Assembly (NCBI GenBank): GCA_933228675.1
Contig: OW121741.1
Coordinates: 115,194,694-115,258,693, forward strand
Source: Stomorhina lunata
Lineage: Eukaryota; Arthropoda; Insecta; Diptera; Rhiniidae
DNA length: 64,000 bases
Direction of reading: 5' to 3'
The notes below the pieces were generated by a model. The model did no database searches and had not been told where the DNA came from. It saw only the letters and a list, made by a program, of their open reading frames with translations. This document shows positions 1-12,009 of the stretch, in pieces. The translations under genes and the position numbers were made by a program. Each line of letters begins with the position of its first letter. The first letter of the stretch is position 1.

Positions 1-1155
1 CCTACAAAAATAGCAAAATTTTGAAAATTTGCCTATAAAAATAGCAAAATTTTAAAAATTTTCCTATAAAAATAGCAAAACTTTTAAAATTTTCCTATAA
101 AAATAGCAAAATTTTTAAAATTTTCTTATAAAACAAGCCAAATTTTGAAAATTTTCCTATAAAAATAGCAAAATTTTGAAAATTTTCCTATAAAAATAGC
201 AAAATTTTGAAAATTTTTCTATAAAAATAGCAAAATTTTGAAAATTTTCCGATAAAAATAGCAAAATTTTGAAAATTTTCCTATAAAAATAGAAAAATTT
301 TGAAAATTTTTCTATAAAAATAGCAAAATTTTGAAAATTTTCCTATAAAAGTAGCAAAATTTTTAAAATTTTCTTATAAAAATAGCAAAATTTTTAAAAT
401 TTTTTTATAAAAATAGCAAAATTTTAAAAATTTTCCTATAAAAAAGCAAAATTTTGAAAATTTTCCTATAAAAATAGCAAAATTTTTAAAATTTTCTTAT
501 AAAAGTAGCAAAATTTTTAAAATTTTCTTATAAAAATAGCAAAATTTTGAAAATTTTCCTATAAAAATAGCAAAATTTTTAAAAGTTTCCTATAAAAATA
601 GCAAAATTTTGAAAATTTTCCTATAAAAATAGGAAAATTTTGAAAATTTTCCTATAAAAATAGCAGAATTTCGAAAATTTTTCTATAAAAATAGCAAAAT
701 TTTGAAAATTTTCCTACAAAAATAGCAAAATTTTGAAAATTTTCCTATAAAAATAGCAAAATTTTGAAAATTTTCTTATAAAAATAGCAAAATTTTTAAA
801 AGTTTCCTATAAAAATAGTAAAATTTTAAAAATTTTCCTATAAAAATAGCAAAATTTCGAAAATTTTTCTATAAAAGTAGCACAATTTTGAAAATTTTCC
901 TATAAAAATAGCAAAATTTTGAAAATTTTCCTATAAAAATAGGAAAATTTTCCTATAAAAATAGCAGAATTTCGAAAATTTTTCTATAAAAATAGCAAAA
1001 TTTTTAAAATTTTTCTATAAAAATAGCAAAATTTTGAAAATTTTCCTATAAAAATAGCAAAATGTTCAAAATTTTCCTATAAAAATAGCAAAATTTTTAA
1101 AATTTTCCTATAAAAATAGCAAAATTTTAAAAATTTTCCTATAAAATTTTCGTAT
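1..1155 (+). repeat. 31-bp satellite array (family A), cut by the window edge
   Basis: About 37 tandem units. Each unit is CCTATAAAAATAGC followed by the near-palindrome AAAATTTTGAAAATTTT, 31 bp in all. Variants include TTATAAAAATAGC, AATTTTTAAAATTTT and the GTAGC form. One unit is shortened near 440 and one near 945, where the palindrome is skipped. The array starts before base 1 and decays into single-copy sequence after about 1145. Aligned by eye, the unit matches the large arrays at 35.4-43.6 kb at 25 of 31 positions, so they are one satellite family. Confidence 0.95.
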
Positions 1156-2331
1156 ACAAATCAGAAGAGATTAGAAAAAGTTTTAACCAATTTGGAATAA
1201 AAACAAAACACAAACAAAATTTATAAACTAGATTTCGTGGCCATAATTGTGCTCAAGAAATCTAATAAAAATGGGTCATGCTTATTTTAGACAAAGCTCT
1301 AAACTCCAACAGCAATTTATCAGTTCTTTTTCTTTTCAAATTTCATTTTGTTGTTGTTTATTTATTTGGTTCAAATGAATTACAAAATTAGCAACATTAA
1401 TTGCCACTTGCCTTATCAACGAACGACATAGAAAACTTTTTGAAAGCAGTAAATTTTGCAAAATATTTCTCTAGAAACAAAAGATTTTAGAAAAGATGAA
1501 GTTGGGGAGAAACTATGAAAAATATGTATTTATAATTTTTTTCATGCAAAAAGTAATTTGTTTCATAAAGCAATTATAAGTTTAGCATAAATCATCTAGT
1601 TCCTATTGATGCAGTTTACTACCAGAAGCTTAATATAGACTCAAACGCAATTCCTATTTACCGACCATTATTCAAGAGTTCAGGGCTATTTATCTATGCA
1701 TAAAATATTCTTCTGTTGGTTTTTTTGTGAGTTTACTAATAAAAAGGTCAAATATTTACTATGAATCATAAATTGTATACAAATTTTTTGTTTGTTCGGA
1801 AAAAAATACTTGTGTTGAAGAGCTTTTGGCTTTATTCATTCCCCTCCCCCACTTGTATCGTCATTATCAGACAACTTGTACTAATTGAATTTTAAATTGT
1901 TTATAAAATGTGGAATAATTTTTTGTGCTTTGCTGCTAAAAGTTTATTTTTACTACCAGTAGCAGCGGCAGCAGCAGCAGAAGCGTAAGTAAGAATTATG
2001 CTTTTAATTTGTAGCTAATTTGTTTCAAGTATTTTGTAGTTTAATTTAATTAATTTCAGTTTTTTGCTTTTTCAACTGTCAGTTGTCGGAAGGAAGGAAA
2101 TAATTAGTTGGGAACTTACATGATTATGGTTTTTGTATCGATAAAATTTGTTTAATGTTTTTTCTTTCGTTATAAAGTACCTGAAAAGAAAAACAGAGAA
2201 AAAATATAAGTATTTTTTTTTTATATTATAGATGCCTAACAAAAACAGTCTCATTCTAAATAATTAATTTTTCTTAGCAATATTTCTATAGAAATATCGT
2301 TTTATCAGTTTATTATTAAAATGTTTAGTAA
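1156..2331. other. AT-rich DNA without a recognised gene
   Basis: I see no exon or known repeat here. The only notable spot is a CAG/CGG run at 1957-1982 followed directly by a perfect 5' splice-donor word GTAAGT at 1985-1990. A noncoding exon ending here is possible, but nothing else supports it. Confidence 0.5.
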
Positions 2332-3970
2332 TAATCTAAAGTTGTATTAATGCAAGAGAAACAATGTTCCAGTTGTAGAATACAAATCAAGGACTTCAAT
2401 TGTAAAACCTTTATAGCAGATACTCTGAAGCATGCCCAGATCTTTCCTTACCTTTTTTTAATGGAAAAAGCAACTATTAATTACGATACCTCAGAAAGAT
2501 CGATGTATCGCCGAGGGTGGAGACCATTTGAATTGAATTATTTAAAGAACTTCATAGCTGACATTTATTAAAAATATAATATTTTTCAAATAAATTAATA
2601 AGAAATAACTTGTATAAACTTTCCTAAAAGTTTTTCTTTATGTAGAGAAATTCATCAGCCACCTTGTATATGAATTTCTAGAGTTACTGACTAACTGACA
2701 AATTCATTTAGAATAATGGGCTAAAAACCGGTAAGCAGTTAGCAAAAAGGTTGATTCATAGTTTTAATCTTAGCATGGAGATACAATTTATACAGAAATC
2801 GATAAACATTTAGAAAATATAAAACACGTATTGGGTACTTTTTCTATTAATGGGGTAAAAAAGGGGTAAATAGTTGAAAAAGTAGGTCTTTTGTAGGCAG
2901 TCTTTCGTAACTTTCGAACCAATGAAGTCAGAAATACAAGTAATAGAAAATCGATTGATATGTATGAATTTTTGTAGATGGTCAAAAAGGGGAGAATTAG
3001 TAACATCTCCTAAGACAAAAGGGATATTCACAAAAAAAGTAATTGCGTTGAGACTAAATATGAGAATAAAAGGATATGTATTCGATAGTTTTTAAAATTC
3101 AGGTAAAAAGTATAAAATTTAGTAACATAACCTACCCGAAACTAAAAGCGATAGAAACAAAAAACTTTGCAGAGTCATCCGAAAATTGCTGAGCATTCGT
3201 CAAAAACCGATTCATAATAAAAGTTCTGCCTCATCTGAAAACTCCCAAATCATCCCTAAACTCTAAAGTCATACCAAAACTGCAGATTCATCCTTAAGCT
3301 TCTTAGTAATTTGAAAAATTTTGAGACATCTTAAAACTGCTAAGTCATCCTTAAACTGCTGACTCATTCTAAAACTGTTGAGTTATCCTAAAACTGCTGA
3401 TTCATCTAATAATTGTTTAGTCATCAAGAAACTGCTAAGTAATCCAAAAAATGCTGAGTCATCCTTGAACTTCTTACTCATCCTAATGCTGCAAATTCAT
3501 CCTACAATTGTTAAGTAATCATAAAACTGCTGAATCATCTTGAACTGAGTCATCGTAAAACTGATGTCATAATATAACTACAGACTCATCTTAAAATAGA
3601 TGAGACATCATAAAACTGCTTATTTATACCCAAAATACTGAGTCATCCTAAAACTGCCGATTCATCACAAAACTGCTAACTGATGTTTCAACTGCTGAGT
3701 CATCCTAAAACTGCTGATTCATCCTTAAACTAATAAGTGACCAAAAGAAATGGTCAATCATTTTAAACTGCTGAGTCATCCTAAAACTTATAAGTCAAAA
3801 TTAGATTATATACTGCCTCAGCCTAAAGCAGATGTGTTACGCCGAAACTGATCTGTAGTCCTAAAACTAAAATATTTGAGTATTCCTTAATCTGCTGAGT
3901 CATCTTAAAACTCCTGAGTCATCCTAAAATTAAGTTAAAATTAAAATTTATGGATAATTTTATTAAAATA
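2332..3970 (+). repeat. 1.6-kb duplicated segment, copy 1
   Basis: It begins TAATCTAAAGTTGTATT and ends TGGATAATTTTATTAAAATA, and the same order of sequence recurs at 4194-5920. Similarity is high in the first 230 bp, drops around 2700-2800 through indels, and returns to the end. The last half is a minisatellite of 19-20-bp units (3160-3905). A 73-codon open frame at 2350-2571 is broken in copy 2, so I do not treat it as a gene. Confidence 0.88.
3160..3905 (+). repeat. 19-20-bp minisatellite with TGCTGAGTCAT units, copy 1
   Basis: Roughly 35 diverged units of the form CTGCTGAGTCATCCTAAAA. TGCTGAGTCAT is exact at 3452-3462, 3693-3703, 3769-3779 and 3893-3903, and the sister form TGCTGACTCAT is at 3357-3367. 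Many other units keep TGAGTCA or one change from it. TGCTGA(G/C)TCA is the known NF-E2/T-MARE half-palindrome bound by CNC-bZIP and small Maf heterodimers. Binding here is untested. Confidence 0.85.
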
Positions 3971-4193
3971 GTTTTAGTTTTGAAAATCGGATGAGTCGTT
4001 CTCGAGTTAGGACGAAATAGGTCTCCGTACCTGACTAATTTAAGGGGAAAAATTTGCCACGCCCATAAAAAAAAAAATCCAGATCTGATTGAAAAAAACC
4101 GACAACGGATCTGAGTTTAGCGCATCAAGATCCATATAGTCCGCATAGTTTTATTAAAAGGAAAGACAAAAAATGAATTTTTGCAGAGCAGTG
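3971..4193. other. Spacer between the two duplicated segments
   Basis: Unlike the flanking copies. It contains CGTTCTCGAGTTAGGACGAA and CCACGCCCATAAAA, phrases common in insect interspersed repeats, so this is probably a fragment of an unidentified transposable element. Confidence 0.35.
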
Positions 4194-5920
4194 TAATCTA
4201 AAGTTGTATTCATGCAAGAGAAACAATCTTCCAGTTGTAGGATACAAATCAAGGACTTCAATTGTAAAACCTTTACAGCAGATACTCCGACGCATGCCCC
4301 AGAACTTTCCTTACCATTTTATGGAAAAAGCAACTATTAATTACGATACCTCAGAAAGATAGATGTATCGCCGAGGGTGGAGACCATTTGAATTGAATTA
4401 TTTAAAGAACTGCATAGATTACATTTATTAAAAATGTATTATTTTTCAAATAAATTAATAAGAAATAACTTGTATAAACTTTCCTAAAAGTTTTTCTGTA
4501 TGAAGAGAAACTCATCAGCCACCTTGTATATGAATTTCTAGAGTTACTGACTAACTGACAAATTCATCATGGGCCAGCTCAATCACCAAAAGTTTAAGAG
4601 CGAAGGTATGTGTACTTTGTATAGATCTACTAAGACGAAATTTTAAAAATTTCTGCCGTTACGGGTGTTAAAATGAATAAAGTAACTGAACATTGTAGAA
4701 ATAAGGTACCAAAGTAGGTACTTTTTATAAAAGTTACAAAAAGTGGATGAAAACTGGTGAAAAAAGTGTGTTGAAACCACGTTTCAAAAGAATAACATCA
4801 TGATCCATAAATATAAAAACAGTATAAAACACTTGTTTGGTACTTTTTCGAATAATGGGGTAAAAGTTGAGCAAATAGTTGAAAAAGTAGGTTCAGTCTT
4901 TTGTAACTTTCGATCCAATAATGCCAGAAATACAATTTATATAAAAATCGATTGATATGTATGAATTTTTTTAAATGGTCATAAAGGGGAAAATTGATAA
5001 CATTATATTTCCTAAGCCAAAAGGGATATTCACAAAAAAAAACAGAAATTTTTTGAGACTAAAAAATGAGAATAAAAGTACATGTATTAAATAGTTTTTG
5101 AAATTCGGGTAAAAAGTATAAAATTTAGTAACATTACCTACCCGAAACTAAAAGCGATAGAAACAAAAAACTTTGCAGAGTCATCCGAAAATTGCTGAGC
5201 ATTCGTCAAAAAACCGATTCATAATAAAAGTTTTGCCTCATTTGAGAACTCTCAAGTCATCCCTAATCTATAAAGTCATACCAAAACTGCAGATTCATCC
5301 TTAAGCTGATTAGTAATTTAAAAAATGTTGAGACATCTTAAAATTGCTGAGTCATCCTTAAACTGCTGACTCATTCTAAAACTGTTGAGTTATCCTAAAA
5401 CTGCTGATTCATCCAATAATTGTTTAGTCATCAAGAAACTGCTAAGTAAGCCAAAAAATGCTGAGTCATCCTTGAACTTCTTACTCATCTTAAAGCTACA
5501 AATTCATCCTACAATTGTTAAGTAATCATAAAACTGCTGAATCATCTTGAACTGAGTCATCCTAAAACTGATGTCATAATAAAACTTCAGACTCATCTTA
5601 AAACAGATGAGACATCATAAAATTGCTTATTTATACCCAAAATACTGAGTCATCCTAAAGCTGCTGATTAATCCTTAAACTGATAAGTCACCAAAAGAAA
5701 TGGTCAATCATTTTAAACTGCTGAGTCATCCTAAAACTTATAAGTCAAAATAAGATTACATACTGACTCATCCTAAAGCATATGTATTACACCGAAACTG
5801 ATCTGTAGTCCTAAAACTAAAAAATTTGAGTCATCCTTAATCTGCTGAGTCATCTAAAAACCTCCGAGTCATCCTAAAATTAAGTTAAAATTAAAATTTA
5901 TGGATAATTTTATTAAAATA
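4194..5920 (+). repeat. 1.7-kb duplicated segment, copy 2
   Basis: Second copy of 2332-3970 in the same orientation, 223 bp downstream. It carries extra sequence at about 4565-4800 (CATGGGCCAGCTCAATCACC and following) and lacks part of the minisatellite near 5660. Scattered substitutions show that the duplication is old rather than an assembly copy. Confidence 0.88.
5170..5880 (+). repeat. 19-20-bp minisatellite with TGCTGAGTCAT units, copy 2
   Basis: Same repeat as 3160-3905. TGCTGAGTCAT is exact at 5345-5355, 5459-5469, 5719-5729 and 5843-5853, and TGCTGACTCAT is at 5364-5374. The unit at 5345 differs from its counterpart in copy 1, where the base is A (GCTAAGTCAT), so the exact sites are not all the same units in both copies. 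Confidence 0.85.
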
Positions 5921-6778
5921 ACAAATATCAAAAAGAAGGAACATAAGAAAATTTTTGTGTAATGAATGAAATCAGTTGCGATATATCTCCGAAGCTAAAG
6001 TGGACAGGAATAAAATTTATTTGAAAAATATTTGAATTCAATCATTTTAAAAATATTTCAAAATAGCAAAAATTTTAAAAAAATATTTTAAAATTTTAAA
6101 AGTTATTCTTTTGAAAAACATTAAAATTTCGAAAACTTTAATATTTTAAATTATTAATATCAAAGATTTTATTATTAAAAAACTTGGCAATTGAATAATA
6201 TAAAAATTTTAAAATTTTGTATAGAAAAATATTAAAATTTTAATAATTTTTTAAAAAATAAAAAGAAAAGCTTTTAAAATATTCCTTTTAAAAAATTTAA
6301 CAATACTTTTCTATTAAAAATTAAAAAAATAAAAAAAATCCTTTAACACTTTAACAACATTTTCCTGTTAAAAAAATTCACTTAATTTTCTTTTTAATAA
6401 AAAGCAAAAAATATTTTCTACTAAAAAATAAAGTTTTTGGAAATTTTTTAAAAAATATGTATTTTGAAATAGAAAAAATGTTAAAATTTTATAAGAATTT
6501 TATGTTCTTTCAATAGAAACATTTTCTATCTTTCAATACGAAAATTTTCAAAATTTATCTTTTTAACTTTATTTTTCAATAATTTATAATTTTTATATTT
6601 TGATGTTTTCCAATTGGAAAATTTTTAAACCTTAGATTTTTTTATTTTATTAGAAAAATTTTAAAAGTATTAATTTTTTTTTTAATTTTCCTATTTTTTA
6701 AAATTGTTAACATATTCTTATTAAAAAATTCTCAAAATCTAAAAAATTGTTCTATTAAAAAAAAAACAAAATTAATCA
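5921..6778. repeat. Decayed A/T-rich satellite-like sequence
   Basis: Long alternation of AAAATTTTAAAA-type blocks, with TTTTGAAAA and TTTAAAATTT words at loose 25-35-bp spacing. No reading frame. It looks like an old, scrambled relative of the family A satellite, but similarity this simple could also arise by slippage. Confidence 0.4.
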
Positions 6779-7588
6779 AAACAAGTAAGAAAGTGCTATA
6801 GTCGGTCAAGCCCGACCATACGATACATTTCACCAGTAAGGTCAAATATTCTCTTTTTCTTGTATTAAAACAAATATTTATTAAATTTTGCCAACAACAA
6901 ACAAATATTTATTAAATTTTGCCTTTATATGTACAAACATTTTCTCAAAACTTATATATTTATGTTGTTACCGTCAGTTGGACTTATATGAGAGCTAGGG
7001 CCGATTATCTCAAAATGTGACAATTTGATTACAAAAATTATGTATGCAAAAAATAAACTCAAAATTCTTACTCTTCAGATTTACGAGCGTTTTACTGATT
7101 ATTGTCTCATTTAGTGCGTTTTGACAGAAGAGTTTGTATGGAAGCTTTGGTCAAATTTGCACCGATTTCAATGAAATTTTGTACAGTGATTTTGGTTTAC
7201 ATAAGCAGTAGTTGTTTTTAATTTTATGAAAAAAAATTGATATTTTTGGCCAAAATATCAATTCCAGGAAGTGGGATCTCTGGGAGGTAGCATAAATAAT
7301 GCACCGATTTTGAAGAATTTCAATAGCCATGGTCCCACTATCAAAAAAATGATATGTGCCAAATTTCATAAAATTATCTTTAGAATTGCGACCTGTACTT
7401 TCATTACATGATTTACATGGGGGTCCAGCCAGCCGTCCTGCCATCCAGACGGACGGACGGACTGACGTCGCTTAATCGATTCAGAAAGTGATTCTAGGCC
7501 TATTGGTATACTTAGAAAGACAAATCTTTCTATGCGTATATCAGCACAAACTTAAAATACCCTTTCCACCTATGCACGGTGGTAAAAA
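6779..7588 (+). mobile_element. INE-1/DINE-1-like element, full-length copy 1
   Basis: About 810 bp. It starts ACAAGTAAGAAAGTGCTATA and continues with the small hairpin GTCGG-TCAAGC-CCGAC. It has a central run of GACGGACGGACGGAC at about 7445-7460 and ends with CAGCACAAACTT, ATACCCTTTCCACC and a GGTGG tail. The arrangement resembles Drosophila INE-1/DINE-1, Helentron-derived non-autonomous elements: subterminal inverted repeats, a GGAC run near the 3' end, a TTACATAC-type 3' block and no transposase. That assignment is from remembered layout, not alignment. Open frames inside it on either strand are fortuitous. Confidence 0.65.
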
Positions 7589-10385
7589 GCCGCCAAAAAT
7601 GATTTTTCTTAATTTTATAATTTTGATTAAATTTTAATGGTAGTTTATAGCCAACACTCTAAAGTATCCAATTTAACTTTATCTTTGACTATCGATAACT
7701 GATTCGTTTTTTATACTAGCTCAAAGTCTATACTTTTTTGCCTACAATTTTAAAATTAAAAAATTTGATTTTTATATACTTCTGAATAAAAGCAGATAGA
7801 ATTTTTCCACTAAAGTTTTTGTTCTAAGTTTTTATACACTTTTAAAATATAGTTATTAGTGAATCATTTTGTGCAGTTTTTAGAAATTTCTGCGGTTTAG
7901 TTTTTTCGAAAATTGAAGTGAATTTGAGATAGTTAAATAACTTGTGAAAATAATAAAAATCAAAATTTTGGAAGGCCATATCTAAGAAAAAGGAGCTAAA
8001 AGAGGTTACACCTAAATTAGATCTTCTACTGTTAAGTACTAGTAGTATATATTTCGAATTTCAGCCGCATTCTCTTGCCGACCTATTTACCAGAATCATT
8101 TTACTACCTTCATCTTTTTACATATTTTAAACATTTTTAATTACACCAGGGTGCAATTTAGTAAGAAAAAGGTCCATAAAATACTTGAAAATAATCTAAA
8201 GCAGTATTTATTAAATGATTAGATTAAAATTTACCTTAGTTACCACCAAAACACCAATTTAGGATAACAAATTATATAATGAGTTCAAATAAGTATAAAT
8301 GACTTGTATAATGAAAATTTGGGCGTGGCGTTGAATTTTTCAGCCCACTTTGTTAGACAACACGTTCTTGAGTTAAATTTTTACAATAAGATTGAGAAAA
8401 ATGGAACTATACTTTGTTTTTAAGGAAATTCTGTAAACAATACGTATACACAGGTGGTGGCCACATTACAATGAACAAATAAAAAATGCAGAAAGAACAT
8501 GAAAATCACAGCCAGTTTTTCATGAATTTTCAACATTTTATTGAAATATTGAGCTTTTTTATGTTTTTTGATATAATAATAAATCTTGACTAATGCACAA
8601 ATTTTTTCAGAAATTTAAATATATCTCTCAAACTACTTATCCAAATTTTACAAATTTTATATAATAAGATAGACAAAAGGCCTGTACATAAATGAAAATT
8701 ATTGAATATTTTTCAAAATTATTAAACACATTTTATTAATGTATCTTATATTTCTCCTTTTATTTGGCCAACCACTTTTAATTTTACCATATAATTTATA
8801 CAATATAAAGAAAGGACCATAATATGTCAGCTTAGTAAATATCAGTCAAAAATATGAAGAAATAAACAAGTTATTGATTTTTGGCCGTATTTTACCACCG
8901 TGATATGGTGGTGAAGGTTATAAAAAAATATTTAAACTTTTTAAATTTTACATTGCAAAACCTCGAAATTTTTTAAATTTTGCTTTTGCAAAATATGAAA
9001 AATTTTCAAAATTTTCCATTTTAAAATAGTGATATTTTCAAAAATTTTAATAATTTTCTTGCAAAGTTTTAAATAAAAATAGCAAATTTTTGTAAAAATA
9101 ATATTTTTACTAACATTAGTTGCTATTAAAAGAAGGAAATAATTAAAAATTCATAAAATTATCATACGGAAATAAATCACGTGCATTTTTTAATTGACTT
9201 GTTATGAGTTCATGTGTAACAGAACATTGACTTTTTAACCAAAAAACACTATTTGAAATAACTTTTCATTGCACAATAGTGCACTGGCATTTATATTGAC
9301 CCTAACCTTAAAAAATATTTGCTTAAAACCTAAAGTAAACAAAAATATCACGGAACTTATTACAAACTATAAAATATACCATTTTTTTTTAAGTAAATAC
9401 TTGTATGTGAAGGCACAGTCAAATGGGTGTAACTCTAAAAAAAATGGAATTTTTATTATTATGTTTACAAGTTATTGACCTTTATCCATATGTTTGAGCT
9501 CTAAAGTTAGACATTTGCTGCTGACTCTGTTTATTTGATTGTGTTGAATTTTTTCATATCCGAAAAACTGTTTACACACCTACGCATAACATTGAATTAA
9601 TTGTTGATTTTTTTTCATTATTTTTTTAAATTTACTAGGTTTGTTTTTTTGTGCTTTTTAAAAAATCTATAATAACTGAACATGACTACATAGTTTGTCT
9701 ACATTAGTTCATGTACAAACTGTAGGAGTTAGAGAACAAATGAATCTAGAAAAAAAAGTATTTTTTTTTAACGTAGTATGTTTTAATTGAATGAACATGA
9801 ATGTTTGCTTAGTACAAGAGCAGGAAGATAAACATGAAGAATTGATGAAAAATTTCTTTTTATATTTGCTTACTCGTAATAGAAAACTAAGAAATGAAAA
9901 AATTATTTAAAATTAATATGAGTGCTAAATGAAAATGCGTGGGCTAACGGAGAAATTTCAATGCAAGCATTCAATAAAACTTTAGAAATTTCTCTCACGC
10001 CCCTCGTCGTCCAAGATTATACGATAATATAAACACAAGCTTTATCTAAACAATTGCATCATTTTCATTTCTAATATTTATTTAACAGACACTCAAACAA
10101 ACATTTCTTCAATTGTTTTCTTCTTTCTACGATTATTTATTATGCGCTTATAGAAAAATCACTTGTGTTTTTTAAATTTTTCATTATGCTCATATAACGA
10201 GGGCAGTCTTTCGAGTTTTTAGTTTAGAATCAAATTCATAATTCTTAAAGACATATTTGTACTTAGTTTATCTTATCATAGCAACAAGGTCATTTCCGGA
10301 GTTTGGGTCAAAGGACCACATTACACCAGTCAACAGAATTCAACTTTTTCCATAACATTTTATCACCACTATATTTTATGCCCTT
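7589..10385. other. AT-rich interval without genes
   Basis: No recognisable coding sequence. Two small items: a 3'-end scrap of the INE-1-like family at about 8888-8922 (TACCACC...GGTGGTGAAGG), and satellite-like AAATTTTTGAAAA blocks at 8930-9110. Short open frames such as that at 9269-9478 have the composition of random AT-rich sequence. Confidence 0.5.
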
Positions 10386-10553
10386 TGCTCCGAAAATGGT
10401 CCCGAGGGATCTCGTAAAAGAGGACGGTCGAGACTTCGATGGACAGACCAAGTAGAAGAAAATCTATCCAAGCTTGGCCTACACAAGATCGAAGCGCATA
10501 CAATTCTAAAATATGCTCGGCCTTTGACCTCCTCTGGGAGTCAAGGATTATAG
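10386..10553 (+). pseudogene. C-terminal scrap of a non-LTR retrotransposon polyprotein
   Basis: The frame starting at 10386 reads through GPEGSRKRGRSRLRWTDQ, then VEENLSKLGLHKIE, and stops at TAG 10551-10553. The pattern RGR-x-RLRW-x-DQVE-x-L-x-LG is what I know from the extreme C terminus of many insect LINE ORF2 proteins, downstream of the reverse transcriptase. No RT, endonuclease or RNase H sequence precedes it, so this is a 5'-truncated 3' end, the usual outcome of incomplete target-primed insertion. I cannot assign a clade from about 50 residues. Confidence 0.6.
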
Positions 10554-11200
10554 AAGAATATTTTAATTATTCGTCTTTGTCGTTTACAAATAAATTTTAA
10601 AACAAATTTTGAGTATATCCTCGATTTTGCCATTGATGCACCGTAAGCCCTGCTGTAGAACTTATATGATTCTAAGATAAGAAAAGAAATAAATCCATGT
10701 TTTCTTTTTTTCCCTTTCTTAACCTATTATAATCATTCTTTCTAACATCTCATTTCTGCTTGTGAATTTTTCTATTATCAAGTTCTACGATATAAAAAAA
10801 GAAAATATCAGTTCAATCGCCTTTTCATTAAAGCAATTGCAATAACAATTATTATTTCAATAAAACTTAAACATGTGTAATTTTAAGATATCGTAGAAAA
10901 AAATATACCTTTTTCTTATATTGATGTTTTGTTGCTTTTATTGTCATTATTACTCGATTTTTTTTACAGTTGTCAAATGTCGTCATCATTTGATAACAGT
11001 GTAAAGTGTCTCGCTGATGATGATTTTATGATTATTTCATCGGGTGTGCCGGCTTGCTTCAATTGTTAGATATAGATACACATACATATGTAGGTGTGTA
11101 TGTGTGTATATAAAAAATCATTTTAATGTTCTTCTTTTTTATATTTTTAGCCCTTGGTATTTGGATTACATATGTCTCGAGTAAATAAAAGTTAAATAAA
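10554..11200. other. AT-rich interval without genes
   Basis: Nothing recognised beyond a TG/TA-rich stretch near 11085-11110. The sequence TTGATTTTGCCATTGATGCA just after the LINE scrap may be its 3' UTR. Confidence 0.4.
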
Positions 11201-12009
11201 AACAAGTAAGAAACAGCTATAGTCGGTCAAGCCCGACCATACAATACCCTTCACCACTAAGGTTAAAGGTGTTCCTTTTCGTGTATAAAGACAATTATAT
11301 GCTAAATTTTGTCATCATACAAACATTTTCCCAAGACTTATGTAGTTAAGTTGTTTTCGTGATTTGGACTTATACGAGAGCAAGGGTCAAATATGGACCG
11401 ATTATATCGAAATTTTTAATTGATTACAGTTTTAACAGAAATTATGTATGCAAAGAATAAACTCAAAATTTTTATTATCTTTACATTTATAATATTTTAT
11501 AAATTTTTATCTCGTTTAGTGCGTTTTGACAGAAGAGTTTGTATGGGAGCTATGGTCAAGTGTGGACCGATTTCAACGAAATTTGGTACAGTGATTTTGG
11601 TTTATATAAGTAGTATTTGTTTTAAATTTTATGAAAAAATACTTATATTTGTGACCAATATATTAATTCAGGGAAGTGGGACCTATGGGAAGTGGGACCT
11701 ATGGGAAGTGCCATAAATAATGGACCGATTTTGACGAATTTCAATAGCTATGGTCCCATTATCAAAAAATGATCCCTGCCAAATTTCATCAAATTATCTT
11801 TAGAATTGCGACCTGTAGTTTGATTACGAGGTTTACATGGGGGTCCAGCCAGCCAGCCAGACGGACGGACATCGCTAAATTTACTCAGAAAGTAATTCTA
11901 AGCCTATTGGTATACTAAAAGGTGGGTCTATAGACAAATATTTCTATGCGTTACATACATCAGCACAAACTTATAATACCCTTTCCACCTGTGGTAATGA
12001 AGGGTATAA
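11201..12009 (+). mobile_element. INE-1/DINE-1-like element, full-length copy 2
   Basis: Starts AACAAGTAAGAAACAGCTAT, has the GTCGG/CCGAC hairpin at 11223-11238, and carries the subterminal repeat ATACCCTTCACCA at 11244-11256. Its 3' partner is the diverged GGTAATGAAGGGTAT ending about 12008. The block GGGAAGTGGGACCTAT is tandemly doubled at about 11673-11704. The GACGGACGGAC run lies near 11860-11870. Its last bases GGGTATAAC overlap the start of the next copy. Confidence 0.65.

Noticed and set aside
2350..2571. 73-codon open frame at the start of the duplicated segment
   Set aside because: The second copy of the duplication (from 4213) has lost the frame after about 40 codons, so there is no sign of selection on a protein.
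11420..11716. 98-codon frame with LVRFDRRVCMGAMVKCG, also present at 14653-14886
   Set aside because: It lies in the INE-1-like repeat and recurs only because the repeat recurs. Other copies break it, and such elements do not code.
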